In this document: positions 26,901 to 38,000 of the stretch, piece by piece
Numbering within the stretch: the first letter of the stretch is position 1
Layout: each line of letters begins with the position of its first letter
NCBI GenBank assembly: GCA_964017195.1
Contig: OZ024890.1
Location: 19,477,701-19,541,700 of the forward strand
Length of the DNA: 64,000 nt
Reading direction: 5' to 3'
Source of the DNA: Siderastrea radians
Lineage: Eukaryota > Cnidaria > Anthozoa > Scleractinia > Rhizangiidae
Made by a program: the position numbers and the translations under genes
Notes under the pieces: model-generated
What the model saw: the letters and a program-made list of their open reading frames with translations, nothing else
The model's database searches: none
Told to the model about the DNA's origin: nothing

Positions 26901-27978
26901 GGCAATACTCCCTCCAAACCAAGAATGGTTACAAACCTCGCAAACAAGAGTCATCCGTGAGAAAACAGAGAGAATTCTCTCGTTTTTCTTGAAGCAGCCA
27001 GCCTCATGCGATTGCACATGAACAAACAGAAGTCATTTGCCATGTCGTTTCCGGCACTAAAGATCGATATTAGTTCGTTTCTATACCAATTTTTAAATGA
27101 TATCAGTATGCGAGTGCATGTTTGTCGAGTGGTTAACACGGGTGACTTCAAATCTGAAAAGCCGGGTTCGAGTCAGGTCGGTAGGTCTTATTTTTCTTTT
27201 CTTTTCTTTTTTTTTTTTGTAATTTGAGCGACTTTTATTATTTGTTTTCTTTCCGTTCTTAAATGTGAAATCTTTTTTGAACCCAAACATCTTTATTTAG
27301 ATCGAAGAACTAGTAGCGCACTATCGTAGCGGACATTTTTGTTTCTTGAATTGAGGACAGAATTGACCTGAAATCAAGTAAACATGACTCTTTCGCTGAG
27401 TTTAAAACAAGAAAATTTGTAGGTTTTTTCTTATTTTAGGGGATTCTTATTTTGAGAAAATTAATTTTGCTAAAATTAAGAAAAGTTTGGAAATTAAGAA
27501 CTTAAAAATAAGAAACAATTTGCCCTTACTACCGGAAAAAAAATAAGAATTTTTTTGTCCTTAAATTAAGAAATCGGGTTTTAGAGTGTAAACGCTGGGT
27601 CTCAAAATAACAAACGCCGGTACCTCGAATAAACGCCGACGGCGTTTATTTCTAATTTGACTGTGTAGACCCGGCGTTTATTCGAGGCCCGGCGTTTAAT
27701 CGAGAAAATACGGTAAACTGGAACTTAGCAGATGTAGTTAACTTTTAGTAACTTAAGCTTTATAGTCGATCAAAAATATGAGCTTTATCCTTACCTTTTC
27801 CACGACGTTTTGGAGGCTGAGTTTTCGGCTGTGGTGCTGGTGTAGAAGCAGGGACGCTTTCTGGAGACACAGAAACACTAGGGTTTTTAGCAGCAGAACT
27901 TTCAGGACTTACTGTCCCGGATTCTGAGGCAGTTTCAGGCATGGAGACCTGACTGCTGCTTTGAGGAGATTCCGCCAT
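14974..27978 (-). CDS. BBS4: Bardet-Biedl syndrome 4 protein (BBSome TPR subunit)
   Basis: TPR subunit of the BBSome, the coat complex that moves membrane proteins in and out of cilia; it also acts at centriolar satellites. Exons: 27795-27978, 25198-25277, 25019-25082, 23540-23651, 23069-23141, 22438-22456, 22061-22095, 20885-21012, 19306-19360, 19142-19210, 18595-18747, 18133-18224, 17548-17627, 16941-17010, 15761-15902, 14974-15153. They sum to 1536 nt, 511 codons plus stop, against 519 in human. Residue matches to vertebrate BBS4 are clear: [46 protein letters not shown] and, in the last exon, [13 protein letters not shown]. The N-terminal ~60 residues are Ser/Pro-rich and divergent, as is the Ser-rich tail. 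The start ATG at 27978 is the first in frame before a long Ser/Pro ORF. Exon 6 is only 19 nt. The last exon is taken to the TAA at 14974; an alternative extra exon at 13610-13676 is phase-compatible. Confidence 0.96.
15525..15656. mobile_element. Palindromic MITE, TGTTCAAAG ends
   Basis: Second copy of the TATCC/GGATA palindromic family, with ends GTTCAAAG and CTTTGAAC. It lies in the last intron of BBS4, about 105 bp from the exon 15 donor. Confidence 0.7.
15975..16070. repeat. Mariner-like MITE fragment
   Basis: It starts TACAGTCGAAGCTCTCGTAAGCGACCAC and contains CTCTCATAAGCGACCATG as an inverted or internal copy. This recalls TA-flanked short mariner-type repeats. The far end is not clear. 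Confidence 0.35.
16477..16842. repeat. GATC-packed palindromic island
   Basis: About 350 bp packed with GGATCC, AGATCC and AGATCT palindromes; I count about 16 GATC sites. The ends TAGTAAAAATCCT and the complement of TGGTGAAAATCTTGG form weak inverted repeats. It interrupts another repeat, which is seen uninterrupted at about 14043-14200. It lies in BBS4 intron 14. Confidence 0.7.
18983..19088. repeat. Long hairpin, ~43-bp arms
   Basis: Arms 18983-19026 and 19046-19088 are reverse complements with a few mismatches around a 19-nt loop (CTTGCTGTGCTCGTTC region). It lies in BBS4 intron 10 and is a typical fold-back MITE. Confidence 0.75.
19808..20290. mobile_element. MITE, GCCGATCAATT ends
   Basis: ATGCGCCGATCAATTCGAA at the left is matched by the complement of CATACGCCGATCAATTTGAA at the right. 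The interior repeats GGGGAATTTGAAC motifs. It lies in BBS4 intron 8, next to the exon 9 side. Confidence 0.65.
20383..20764. mobile_element. MITE, GGGTGCATT ends
   Basis: GGGTGCATTATTTTGGGACT at the left is matched by the complement of the right end AGTCCCAGAAGAATGCACCC. The interior is full of GAATAG/GAATGAACGGAATG motifs. Also in BBS4 intron 8. Confidence 0.65.
20768..20925. repeat. Tandem duplication of exon-8 3' end and donor
   Basis: TTAAGATGTGAARGATTAA...GAACTCACTCT.TTGCTCTCTTGAAA.ATATCA..GG.TGATTCT occurs twice, about 82 bp apart. The right copy is the true end of BBS4 exon 8 with its GTGAGT donor; the left copy is a decayed duplicate in the intron. Confidence 0.8.
21117..21646. mobile_element. 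Harbinger-like MITE, ~530 bp
   Basis: Inverted ends of about 45 bp (GGGGCCGATTACATGAGGCG, then CTGGCCC-GTTAGCCGGGCTGG) are flanked by TTA on both sides. A TWA target and GGGGCC-type ends suit PIF/Harbinger. It lies in BBS4 intron 7. A diverged half copy is at 50440-50590. Confidence 0.7.
24240..24303. repeat. Near-perfect 31-bp fold-back
   Basis: Arms beginning GCAGGAAGCAGTTAGCT pair with two mismatches around a ~3-nt loop; the pairing extends outward through GAGTCAA. It is adjacent to a GGGCTAACACTTGAAACGTC sequence. It lies in BBS4 intron 3. Confidence 0.8.
26188..26388. mobile_element. Nested MITE, GTGTAGTTCCAG ends
   Basis: The ~40-bp inverted ends contain ATCCATACTCCCCCCACGGA and its complement, with GTTCCAG/CTGGAAC at the tips. 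About 200 bp, non-coding. Confidence 0.7.
26561..26769. repeat. 70-bp tandem repeat, three copies
   Basis: Units at 26561, 26631 and 26701 share AAATTAAGAAATGTGATCTT and CTCAAAACTATGACAC. Confidence 0.8.
27121..27215 (+). mobile_element. tRNA-like SINE head with T-rich tail
   Basis: GTCGAGTGGTTAACACGGG (A box) and GGGTTCGAGTC (B box) are followed by a T/C-rich run that could end Pol III transcription. It lies inside the nested element block of BBS4 intron 1. Confidence 0.5.
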
Positions 27979-28161
27979 AAGCAAGGTTATTTCACACTAT
28001 TCCTGTCGCCTTCTGTACGATTTGGAATCAAAGTACAGCCTTCTTCGTTGCAGAATTTCGACCGCTAACTTATCCAGCACAACTGACGATCATGAAAAGA
28101 TGTTGTTTCGCCCAAAATTTGCAGCAAAATGTAAGAACTTTGGGCGATGTTTGGGACCTTT

Positions 28162-28176
28162 GTCCGCCATGACAAC
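28162..28176. promoter_or_regulatory. Candidate X-box (RFX site) upstream of BBS4
   Basis: GTCCGCCATGACAAC lies about 185 bp upstream of the BBS4 ATG. Its right 11 bases match the canonical X-box core GCCATGGCAAC at 10 of 11 positions; the left half has one extra base. BBS genes are classic RFX targets, so the position is sensible. It is an imperfect site and has not been tested. Confidence 0.4.
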
Positions 28177-28601
28177 GCAGGTGTCTATTGGACACTAAGT
28201 GTAGTTTACATGAAATAAAGGATGCCGCTGGAAGAGCTGCAGGTCAGATAATTTCGTTTGATTGCGGGCGCTTTGGTAGTGTGTCTCAGTAACGGGGTTG
28301 GGGGTGGGGCGGGCGTGGGGACAGCAAAGAGTTAAGGTGATTCCATCGAAAAGGAAGTTGTAATGAGAATTTGTTGAAACTTTGCACAGTTATTAATTAC
28401 ACCTTAATTAATTTATATGTAATATATATTTTCCCTGCGCGTTCTTAGATAGCTTTCTTTTTTACTATTTTTTTACTTGATATGTATTTTTATCAGTGAA
28501 ATAAAGATTACTATTACTATTTACTACTATTACCAAGTACATTGAAAAAATAAAATTACAAAGGGGGGTAACCATGTCTGATTTTCACGCTACAGTCTGT
28601 A

Positions 28602-28602
28602 G

Positions 28603-28658
<56 letters not shown>
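28602..28658. repeat. (AT)n microsatellite
   Basis: Uninterrupted TA/AT for most of its length, in the BBS4-MATE divergent interval. Confidence 0.95.
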
Positions 28659-28660
<2 letters not shown>

Positions 28661-28934
28661 TACCTTGCTAGCTATCGACAGCAATATTATAAAACCTATC
28701 CTTGTACCAGAGACACCTACTACTTTAACAAAGTTATAACTAGCAAAGAAGTATAAGCCTTATTCTTGTGATAGCAAAACAATGTTACAGTAAAGCGCCT
28801 TAAATTTGCCGTAGAAATGAAAGTAATGAAATAATAGGCAATGCGAGCATCTGCACGCTTCCAGTGAAATGCCTAAAATCAGATTGTAATATTGAATTAA
28901 CTGAAATATTTGAAAACTGAATAACGAAAAATTC

Positions 28935-29570
28935 TTAAAATTTGGATTTATCATGCAGAGTCGTATTTTCCTCACATAAATGGAATAAAACAGTGGCGTC
29001 ACTGAGTTCGTTTTGGAGAAAACGACAATTTTTGTTTTCACCCCTCTTAAGGTGTTTTAAAAAATCTAAAATAACCGCTTCTTGGTACCTTTTGAGTGAA
29101 TAGGTCAGTGGAGGTTCTGGCAAAGCCAAGACTGCACAAAAGTCGCTTTTTTTCTCAAAACTCGCGGGGGGATCTTCCAATTGCTAAAAACGCGGATGCA
29201 CGCTGAAAGTGAGAATTGCAGTGTGGGAGCCTCGCAATCGACTCGCATGCCAGCCCATGCGTCTCTTTTCAGTTCCACTAAATTTCACCATCGGATCACA
29301 CTCTCTCCAGGTTTTTTGTCTTATTACCGCACGGGTCCACCCACAGGAAAAGCTCACACTTGCGGACAAGGCAAGTCTTACACGGTACCATTCCAAAGCT
29401 TTTTTGTACTTGGAAACTTCAGTGTAACATACGAATACATAGTGCGATAAACTCCCGAAACTGGAGACTACAACTCCCATAAGAAAGAAAGCTAACTGCA
29501 TTTGCCTAACTAGCAGCATCGGGTGAGAGTTCCAATCGGAAACATTTTCACTTCGAGATGTGGCGCTCAA
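28935..29570 (-). other. Two in-frame ORFs separated by one TAG; possible pseudogene
   Basis: A 128-codon ORF (29184-29570) and an ORF of about 80 codons (28935-29180) lie in the same frame, split by one TAG. The first begins with hydrophobic MLLVRQMQLAFFLMGVVVSS. The second reads ALPEPPLTYSLKRYQEAVILDFLKHLKRG. I recognise no family and see no clear splice sites. It lies in the divergent interval between BBS4 and the MATE gene. It may be a decayed single-exon gene or chance. Confidence 0.2.
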
Positions 29571-29929
29571 TAAGTTCTCTTAGAATTGTGTTTTCGTTAT
29601 TGCACCTGATTGAAACAGACTAGAAAAAAATTATAATATAACTTGACTTGTGTGGACCTGTCCACGAAGCTAACATGTACAGCTAGGTCCCTCTCTGTGA
29701 CGTGAAGTTACTTTACTAAAAATCTCTGAAATGCGGGAACTGACTGTGTATTAGAAAGTCTAGCAGTGTTCAATATACGTTTGTAAAGAACATTGAACTG
29801 AGGTGGTAAATGTTGGTAATAGACTGGAAGCTAACTGAATTGGCTGTTTAATGATCCCTTACCTAGATGTTAGCTGTTTACCAAAAGCTACTTCCATTTA
29901 AAAAAGTCTCAACAACCAGTATAAGAGTG

Positions 29930-29936
29930 CAATAAC

Positions 29937-29983
<47 letters not shown>
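29930..29983. repeat. (AAT)n microsatellite
   Basis: AATAATAAT run beside a repeat containing CTTTAAGGTGCTTCAC. Such trinucleotide runs often mark the 3' end of a retroposon; a LINE remnant follows at 30340-30435. Confidence 0.9.
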
Positions 29984-29986
<3 letters not shown>

Positions 29987-30339
29987 GAAGAAGAATAGTA
30001 ATAATAACAAACATTTCTATAGCGCCTTATCCTGAAGCTTTAAGGTGCTTCACAATAAAAGTTAATACTAAGTAGTAAATAATTAAACAAAACTATAGAT
30101 AAAAATAGCGCTTATAAAGATGAATTTTCACACTGCTCCTAAAAGAACGCAGATTTGAACTTCATTTTATATGCTCAGGAAGTTTGTTCCACAGTTTAGG
30201 AGCACAAACAAAAAAAGCACGGATCGCCATAAAATTTTAACCTTGATCGAGGAATCGCTAACATGTCAGTCATGTTTGATGATCGTAAACTCCAAACAAG
30301 CTTGTAAGTTTGCAACAAATCGCGAATATATAACTAGGA

Positions 30340-30435
30340 CTTAATTAAATTAGGTAAAGCTTTAAAAGTCAACAGTAGGATTTTAAAAACAATCCTCTGC
30401 TCGACAGGAAGCCAGCGCAGTTCTTTCAGTGTCTT
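30340..30435 (-). pseudogene. LINE reverse transcriptase C-terminal remnant
   Basis: The minus strand reads LRWLPVEQRIVFKILLLTFK, the 'LHWLPV..RI.FKI' signature found after the RT domain of CR1/L2-type LINEs. No intact ORF surrounds it. The rest of 30440-32062 has no supported gene. Confidence 0.7.
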
Positions 30436-32062
30436 AAACCTACATTTGAATTTTCCTTGGAAACGTTTGGACACCATTCGAAATCGTTTGGAAATCTTTG
30501 ACTTGGTTTTGGAAGGACAGGCAATCACACAGAGGGTGCCTAATCGGCATAGGCCTACCATAACTGAAGTAATAGAGATTCAGCTGACAATTGACGGACA
30601 GCCTAGCTGTTTTCTGGCGGCGGATAAATAAGCCCAATATTACTAGTAACTGACAGCTGTTACCTATACTTAACATGTAAAACAAGGCAGTGTACTTTTT
30701 GCCAGTAAAACTCAAATGTAATACACCTTTTTTTTCCTAAGTTCCATCTGATTTTAAGAAAATGGAAATGAAACAAATGCCTTCAATTATAAATCAGGCG
30801 AGCTCATTTATTCATTGTCGTTCATTAATTGCATTGAAAACCAATGCTCGAATAATGTTAGAGAACAATACTTCAATAATGCACAAATGACAAAGTCGGA
30901 TTTACTTTGCATATGTTATACTGACAACATCTGTTTTTATTGACATAAAGGCACGTCTACAATTTACATGGGCATGTAGAATAAAAGTCCCACAACAATT
31001 TAGAAACGCAGAAAGACTTTAGTTTCCAAAAGGTAAGTCACCCAGTCCGTGCAAGTTATATTCTTATTGTACAAGTCAATTTTAGCCTTACGGTTAATGC
31101 CTTCGAGAAGGTAGGTTTCGATAGGCTGTTACCACAACAAAAACAAATTAATTGAATATCTTTCCCGGACCAAATATGAAAATGTGAGAGCATCACACTG
31201 AATTTTATAAAAGCGATCAGATTGTCACTTGAATATTGCAGTGACAATTTGGAAAACATTCGTATTTTTTCCTCGCTCTTATGTTAATTTGTTATCTCCA
31301 ATCAATTTGACAGCAGAGTCGGAGAACGTTTACAAGCACAGCAACAGTTCGTCTTATATGTGATGGTCTGCTAAATTTGTGCAATAACAATTGATTATGT
31401 CATGCCAAAACTAAAAAAAAAGGACTTCACCATAATTCGAAAAAAAAATACCTCACCATAATTCGAAGCCAAAAAGAAATTACCAGGAAATATTGGATTC
31501 AATTTAAATGTTCAGCCCTGACCAATCGAGATGTCCCTTTAAAAATTTTCACACTTCAATGTTTTCGCACACGGCTTCTGTACTGTTCGCATCCTAATTG
31601 CCCGCTTTGGCTTAGCTAGTGATGATAATTAGAAATGGCTTTGTCAAAAATACTGAAATTCACTTCCTTCATCAATAGACCAAACGAGTACTCTTTCGAG
31701 CCCAAACAGGATTTTAAGAGCCCCATGCAAAACAGCAACTGGGTTTTTATCAAGAAACATCACTTGTTAAAATATAAGATTCGGACCTGAAACGCTAATT
31801 GAACGCTCGCGTTTGTAACCTAAACAAAGTGCAATACACGGAAAAGGATTAACTACACAATTCAGTCTTGATTCTTTTAAAACAGAAGTTAATTAGGTTG
31901 TTTGCATGTACGGTTTTGAAAAGGAAATTGTCGTCTTTGGTTGAAAAAACTCATTTGAAAGGGAGACACGGCAACAACACGGGTAAGAAAATTAAAAAAA
32001 AAAATGACTGGCCCCTTTTGAGTTTTTCGACGCAAACTTTTTTACTGATAGGCGATGACAAA

Positions 32063-35000
32063 ATGTCTACAGAGAGAGCCGATGCACAAACAAGCCTTCC
32101 GTTCAACAAAACTCCGTTGTTATCCACACAAACGAGGCAGGAAATAAGACAACTGTTCAGTTTCGCATGGCCCACGATCCTTTCGTATTTCCTGCATAAT
32201 TCCCTATTCACCATCAGCTTTATCTTCGCTGGACGGCTAGGAGAAGCAGAGCTCGCGGCCACAGTCTTATCAATGTCCTACATTGCGATTACTGGAACAG
32301 TGTTTGGATCGGGTGTGGTTACAGCTGTAGAGGTACTATGTGCGCAGGCGTATTTTACTCGGAGCTACAGGCTTGTGGGTATCGTAGTTCAGAGAGGAGT
32401 CTGGTTTCTAGGAATCACTGTTCTGTTAGTGTGGGCTGTTTGGACAAATACAGAACAGCTGCTGTTGATTGTGAAGCAGGAAAAAGACATAGCGAGGTAA
32501 TACATACATGACAAACCCTTTGGGAACATGTTTATTTGAATTGCGGGTTTAAACATGAAATAAATGAAATGATCTTCGCAGCGCATACATATTAGGCAAT
32601 ATAAGCAATAGCTTTCTTATCCGGCAAGAAATATAGAGATTTTAAGGCTACAAAAGATTTCAAGGCTGCGTAGCCTTGATGCAGTTTTAAAGCTAAAAAA
32701 CCAGTTGCTTACACAACGCGAAGATCGTGCCAGACATTTCACAAAACGTTTTGGTTTTCTCCATTATAATTACTTAGCAATAGAATATAATCAAAGTAGG
32801 CATTGCATATTTCTGGCAATAAATCATTGCACGTAGCTTATTTGAATGCTTCCTTTCTTCTGTTTCAGACTTTCGCAGCTTTTTGTCTTCATCTGGTTTC
32901 CAGCACTCATTGTAAGTAAGAGTTGTTAAGAGGTCATAATCTCTCGGCGTCGTTTAGGCGAGTAATGCTCGAACCTACCCTGTCCACTGAACACGTTTAT
33001 CCGAATCAAACCGTGAGAGTACGAGTGAGGCGTGGTCTGTTACACGAGACTAAGTACCATACCTTGCCTTTTTTTCTCAGACGGGTGTTGTATCCTTGTA
33101 AATTTTGGCCGTCCTCATATTAAAAAACTGGTATATTTTCTTCTGTTGTTTTTACTTAGCGCCTTTGTCATGTTGTAAGCATGAAATAAGTTTGTAAGGT
33201 GTCTAAGCATCAGTTCAAAAAATGTGTTACCAAAACGAGAGAAAACTAAAAGGAGACTTCTTCAGTTTTTTAATGCCCATGGCTAACTTCACCGCGAATA
33301 ATTGATGACGACTGCACCATTTACAAGATGACCGATCTGGCATGCTACGATATTAGTCATGGGATTAGCAAAATAAGTTAATTATAATCACCTCAGGGTC
33401 TTTATTTCTTCCTTTGTGTGGATAAAATCTTGTTTTTTGTTGTTTCCAGGCAGGTTTTGCATTTTTCTTGATTCAAAGATATCTACAGATACAGGTAACC
33501 ATGCAATTTGAACAAACTGAGAAAAGGCGCACCATGATTAACTCACAAAATACCTTTCTCCACTTGACACTCTCGGGGTGACGGTGTATTGTTAGCACGA
33601 GCAAAATACAAAATACAAGGAAAGCAAGAAAGGGGTCCTACAGAAGACCGAGCGCAAATTAGAATTTAACTTGCGTGACAGTCGTCTCCCAAGGGGAAGG
33701 GGGAACGCTAGAAAAGGGGTAGGAGTAGGGAAGGCGGTCGTCTCCCACGAAGGAGGGGGGAACGACAGTAAGGGGGAAGGGAGAGAGAAGGAACAAGAAG
33801 GTTCGTTCTTGTGCGGCCACATTGGAGCACATTGTATGTTTCGCTCAGTTAATATTTCTCTCGACTACTACTATTATCATGTATATTTTTTTTATTCAGG
33901 GTATTTTCAAGCCCATGATCTATGTTGGTGTCACTGCAAACGTTATGCACGTTGGAATTAATATTCTGTTGATTCAAGGAATTGATATTGGTTTCAGGCA
34001 AGAGGAGTTGTTTAAAATACTTTGTACAAGTTGTTTTTTATAAACTAGGTCGGTTGTAGATAATAATCTGCCTCTTAGACGTCCCTCCAGTCCTTACCCG
34101 CGCCAGGAAAACGAACTAGGACCGAGATTGCATGCTCACAACTTTCAAAGTGTGAATGTACGTTGGACGACCAGAAACAAATTTGGTTAACAGGAACATT
34201 TCGTAGTGAGTTAAATTTGTGAGAGGCCTACAGGTTTTAGTTTCTTAGCCACGATTATTGGGACACGGTTTCACTCAAACGTCAGAAAAAAAAATTCGTT
34301 GTGAGAGCCAAAGTTAACGTAACGGGCCTACAAGCTTCAAATCTATGTCCAGTGACATAACATGTCAGGCTTGGTACCAAATCACGTCTTTTTTCTTTGT
34401 TTGCTTGTTTTTAACGAGTATATGCTTTAATGTAAGCAACAGTAAAAATAATATCAAGAACACTTCTTCTGTTTTTCAGGGGTGTGGCCGTGGCATCTTG
34501 CGCAACACATTGTCTTTTCTTGGCTGCGTCTGCGTTTCTTTATCTGTACTGTTTTAAATCTTACTACAAGACGTGGCCAGTTGAGGGTGAGAAAGCAAAT
34601 GTGTCTAAGTTTCCAGTAAAAAAACTCATTGTATAACAAACCAAGAGATCAGTCGAATACGATAACCACCAACCACGGGGGAGTATTCCGTACATTTTTG
34701 GGTGGGTGTGTGCCCCTGGGAATCTGATACCCTTTCTCTTTTCGACTATGTTCAGCCGCATTTTCCAATCTTATTCTAGACTAGACACCAAAAATCGCAA
34801 TCGCTATCCTATCCAAGACTTACCTACCTACTAGTATCGATCGCTAGTGTCCCGATAAATGATACCCCTATTCAAGAGCAAAACTATCTGATTTCTATAC
34901 CCTAACCCAGGCTCTGACTGGTTCAAACCAAAACCCTTCCCATCGGCACATACCCATATAAGTTATACCAAGAGAGGATCTCTTGGTTATATTTGTTGTC

Positions 35001-38000
35001 TTTACAAATTACCCCTGTCATAAGGCACCATCTCGTTAACATACCACCAGAATTTCTTGACACGTCGGTAGTTCTATTAACAGGATTCCACTTTCGTTGT
35101 AGTTTGAAGAGCTCTTATGTATTATAAAAAGCCGATATCATAATTATCTTTTCTGACTGTTGAATCATCAGGCTGGACATTAGAAAGCCTTCAGCACTGG
35201 GGCCAGTTCACAAAGTTAGCTGCATCTGGTGTGTTAATGCTGTGCATCGAATGGTGGAGCTTTGAAGTGGGAACTTTCGTCATGGGTGAGTGTTTTATGT
35301 ACAGCATTAGAAAAGCTTTTATACAAGTTGGGCTTAGTCATTTAATAAGAAGAATGGGTTGAATCTAGTGCAAGTCGACCAAAACAATAACTACCGCTAG
35401 TTTGTATTAGACTGGGCACATAAAAAGATCGACGTTTGAAACGGGCCTTAAGCCTCGGTTACGCTAATTCAATAACATTCAACATTGTTGAATACAACTT
35501 TTGTTGTGGTCGCACTTGTTTATTCAGCTAAATGGATTTCACTTCGGTGTGTGTGTAACCACGGATAATAACTCATCGTCCCATTATAGTTGTGTAATAG
35601 TGGGTGTATACCAAATTAACCGACTCTGAAGTGACTAAATAGCGCAATTAGGTAAGGAAATCATGTTATTCAACACTCTTTACAGGAACTTTTGGAAAAC
35701 TCCAGCTGGCAGCGCACGGCATTTTGATGCAGTTTGCAAGCCTTCTGTATATGGTGAGAATGTATCATATAATTGTATGTGATACCTCTTTTAAAAGGGG
35801 GAAGACAGGGAAGCCCGAACTTACCATTTAATCGCAACATTGAAAAATATTTTTCTTATCCGTCCAGCTTCCCGCCCCCTTCCAAATGTTGCTTTGTATC
35901 GGTGCCCGCTTCTTTCTCTCCTTCCTTTTTCCTTACTACCGGGTTTCCGCCCCTCCAAACCAAAGTAATTACTCTGAACATAACAAGACGCAAACAATCC
36001 AATGATCCAATCAGAACTCGAAGCACATACGTTTAATCATCTTTAATTTAATCAAGCTGTTCAATTTTAACAAAAAATTATTGAATTATTTTTAGGTTCC
36101 TTTAGGCTTGTCTGTCGCGGTCAGTCTTCGAGTGAGAAACGCTTTAGGAAAAGGTGACCACACCACGGCAAAACTTATCATGAAAGTGTCTATTGTTTTC
36201 ACTTGTAAGTTTATTAACTGTTATACATAGTCAACTCTAGCCTTGCGGACTCCTCGCTATTTCGGACACCCCGTTATTACGGACAGCAGCTGAAGTCCCC
36301 AAGGATAAGAAATTGCTGAAAACAACTCCCTCTATAACGGTCTCTCTCTATTACGGACACCCAGTCTTGGTCCCGATGGTGTGACTGTCCGTTATAACAA
36401 GAGTTGACTGTACCAGTTTTTAACAGTACTATTTGCCCAGGGGACGCACGCTGAGGAATGCCTACTCTTTATTGCGCGCTGATGTGAAGCGTGCGATCAA
36501 CGTGACAATTTTTAAAATAACCTCGCGAGCTTTCTTTTGGACTTTTATAGCGCTATCAGTTTCTACGACAAAGGTTTACAGACAACATGAGAACTTAATC
36601 CCCGCACGATCAAGATTTGTAAAAGTACGCTCAGAATTGGCATCAGTCCGCAGAATATCTTAGTACGTGCATTTACGTATCAGATAAAACGTTTCGAGGA
36701 AGCAAGTAGTTGTTAGAAGACAGATTGTTCCATGACAGAAAAAACTTCGTTTGCAGGTTGTCTCACAGCCATACTGTCAGCAATCGTTACCGCCCTAAAA
36801 GATCATCTCGGAAAAGCTTTTACCTCTAACAGGTTTGTGTTTTACGAGAAGCTGTCGCGCATATAAACGTTCAGTAACAAATATTTGACGAAAAAAAAAA
36901 AAACAGGGAAATCTCCACGACATTACCCCTTAAGCAAATAACCGACAGTCATACTTGTAATTATATAACGACAATAAGTCGCATATTCGCTTGTTTCCCC
37001 TAGAACTGGTCACGTGAGTAAATGAAAAGGAATCTTTCTACAAAAAACACAAGTCTGTTCCAAGCTAACCAGGTGTTGGGGGGGGGGGGGGGTGAAAAGA
37101 AACAAAAGGAGAGAAGACTGGCTCGACAGCCACCATCAACAATAGCTTCTTTCGCCCCTTTTTTCTCATCACAATGTTTTTTTCTCGCCCACAATTAACC
37201 TTTCGTTTGTTCCCTGCAATGTAAATTAAACGTCTGGAAAAAGATTTGTTAACGTCTGTTATCGCATCATTCACTTTTGTTTTCAGTGAGGTCGTGAACT
37301 TGGTCAGTAAAGCAACTCCAGCTATGGTGGGATTGTCAATATTCCTTAGCATACAGGTATTAAAAACAAACGTAAATGTACTTTGCAAGGCTTTTTACAG
37401 TGTAACGGTTGATATAGATAGAAAACCATACTTGAACTGAAATTACATGTATACCTTACTTCAATTATTGGAATTCAAGATAAAATCGAAACTCAATCAA
37501 AACTAGGAAGTAAATGTGAAAATTGACAAAAAGCCAAGAGGTCACTCAGTCCTTCACTTGCTTAAGGTTTAAGGCTCTGTCGACTAACACGTACGCCGTT
37601 ATGATCTCCTTTATTTTAAAATGGAGAGTTTTATCCACCCGGAAATAATCGAAAATGCAATAAAATGGGTATTTTCAAAAACACTACCCAAAAAGCTTCA
37701 GGAGTTTTTTATTTTTATTTTTGACGACGGGAAATAGGTTTCCTTTCCTCTTGATGATGTGCAAACGACAGTGTTTGTAGACTGGAACACTAGACTTGCA
37801 CCTTGAACAAAGTTGTACGTCGTTCATACTATCTCTTGCTTTCATTCTAGGCGATATGTTGCAGCATAATCCGTGGATCTGGTCGTCCAAGACTTGGACT
37901 TTTCATCAACTTCATTTTCTATTACTGTGCTGCTTTACCATTGGGTATAATTCTCGCCTTTTACGTATTTAAATCCGGCGTCGAAGGTAAGGTTCCAACC

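Larger units (their letters stand above)
26498..27592. mobile_element. Nested element, CACTCTAAAAC ends
   Basis: CACTCTAAAAC at the left and GTTTTAGAGTG at the right are flanked by TAAA on both sides. The interior holds a 70-bp tandem repeat and the tRNA-like SINE at 27121-27215. Confidence 0.55.
25908..27715. mobile_element. TIR element, CGTATTTTCTCGATTAAACG ends, holding nested repeats
   Basis: The left end CGTATTTTCTCGATTAAACG and the right end (its complement) bound 1.8 kb that fills most of BBS4 intron 1. Subterminal repeats GACCCGGCGTTTATT occur at both sides. Internal elements lie at 26188-26388 and 26498-27592. Confidence 0.65.

Noticed and set aside
27121..27195. Selenocysteine or serine tRNA gene
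   Set aside because: The A and B boxes are present, but the anticodon stem pairs for only about two bases and the acceptor stem is absent.
31868..32062. N-terminal extension of the MATE protein
   Set aside because: In frame and open, but basic and unlike MATE N-termini. The Met at 32063 immediately precedes the family-like start.
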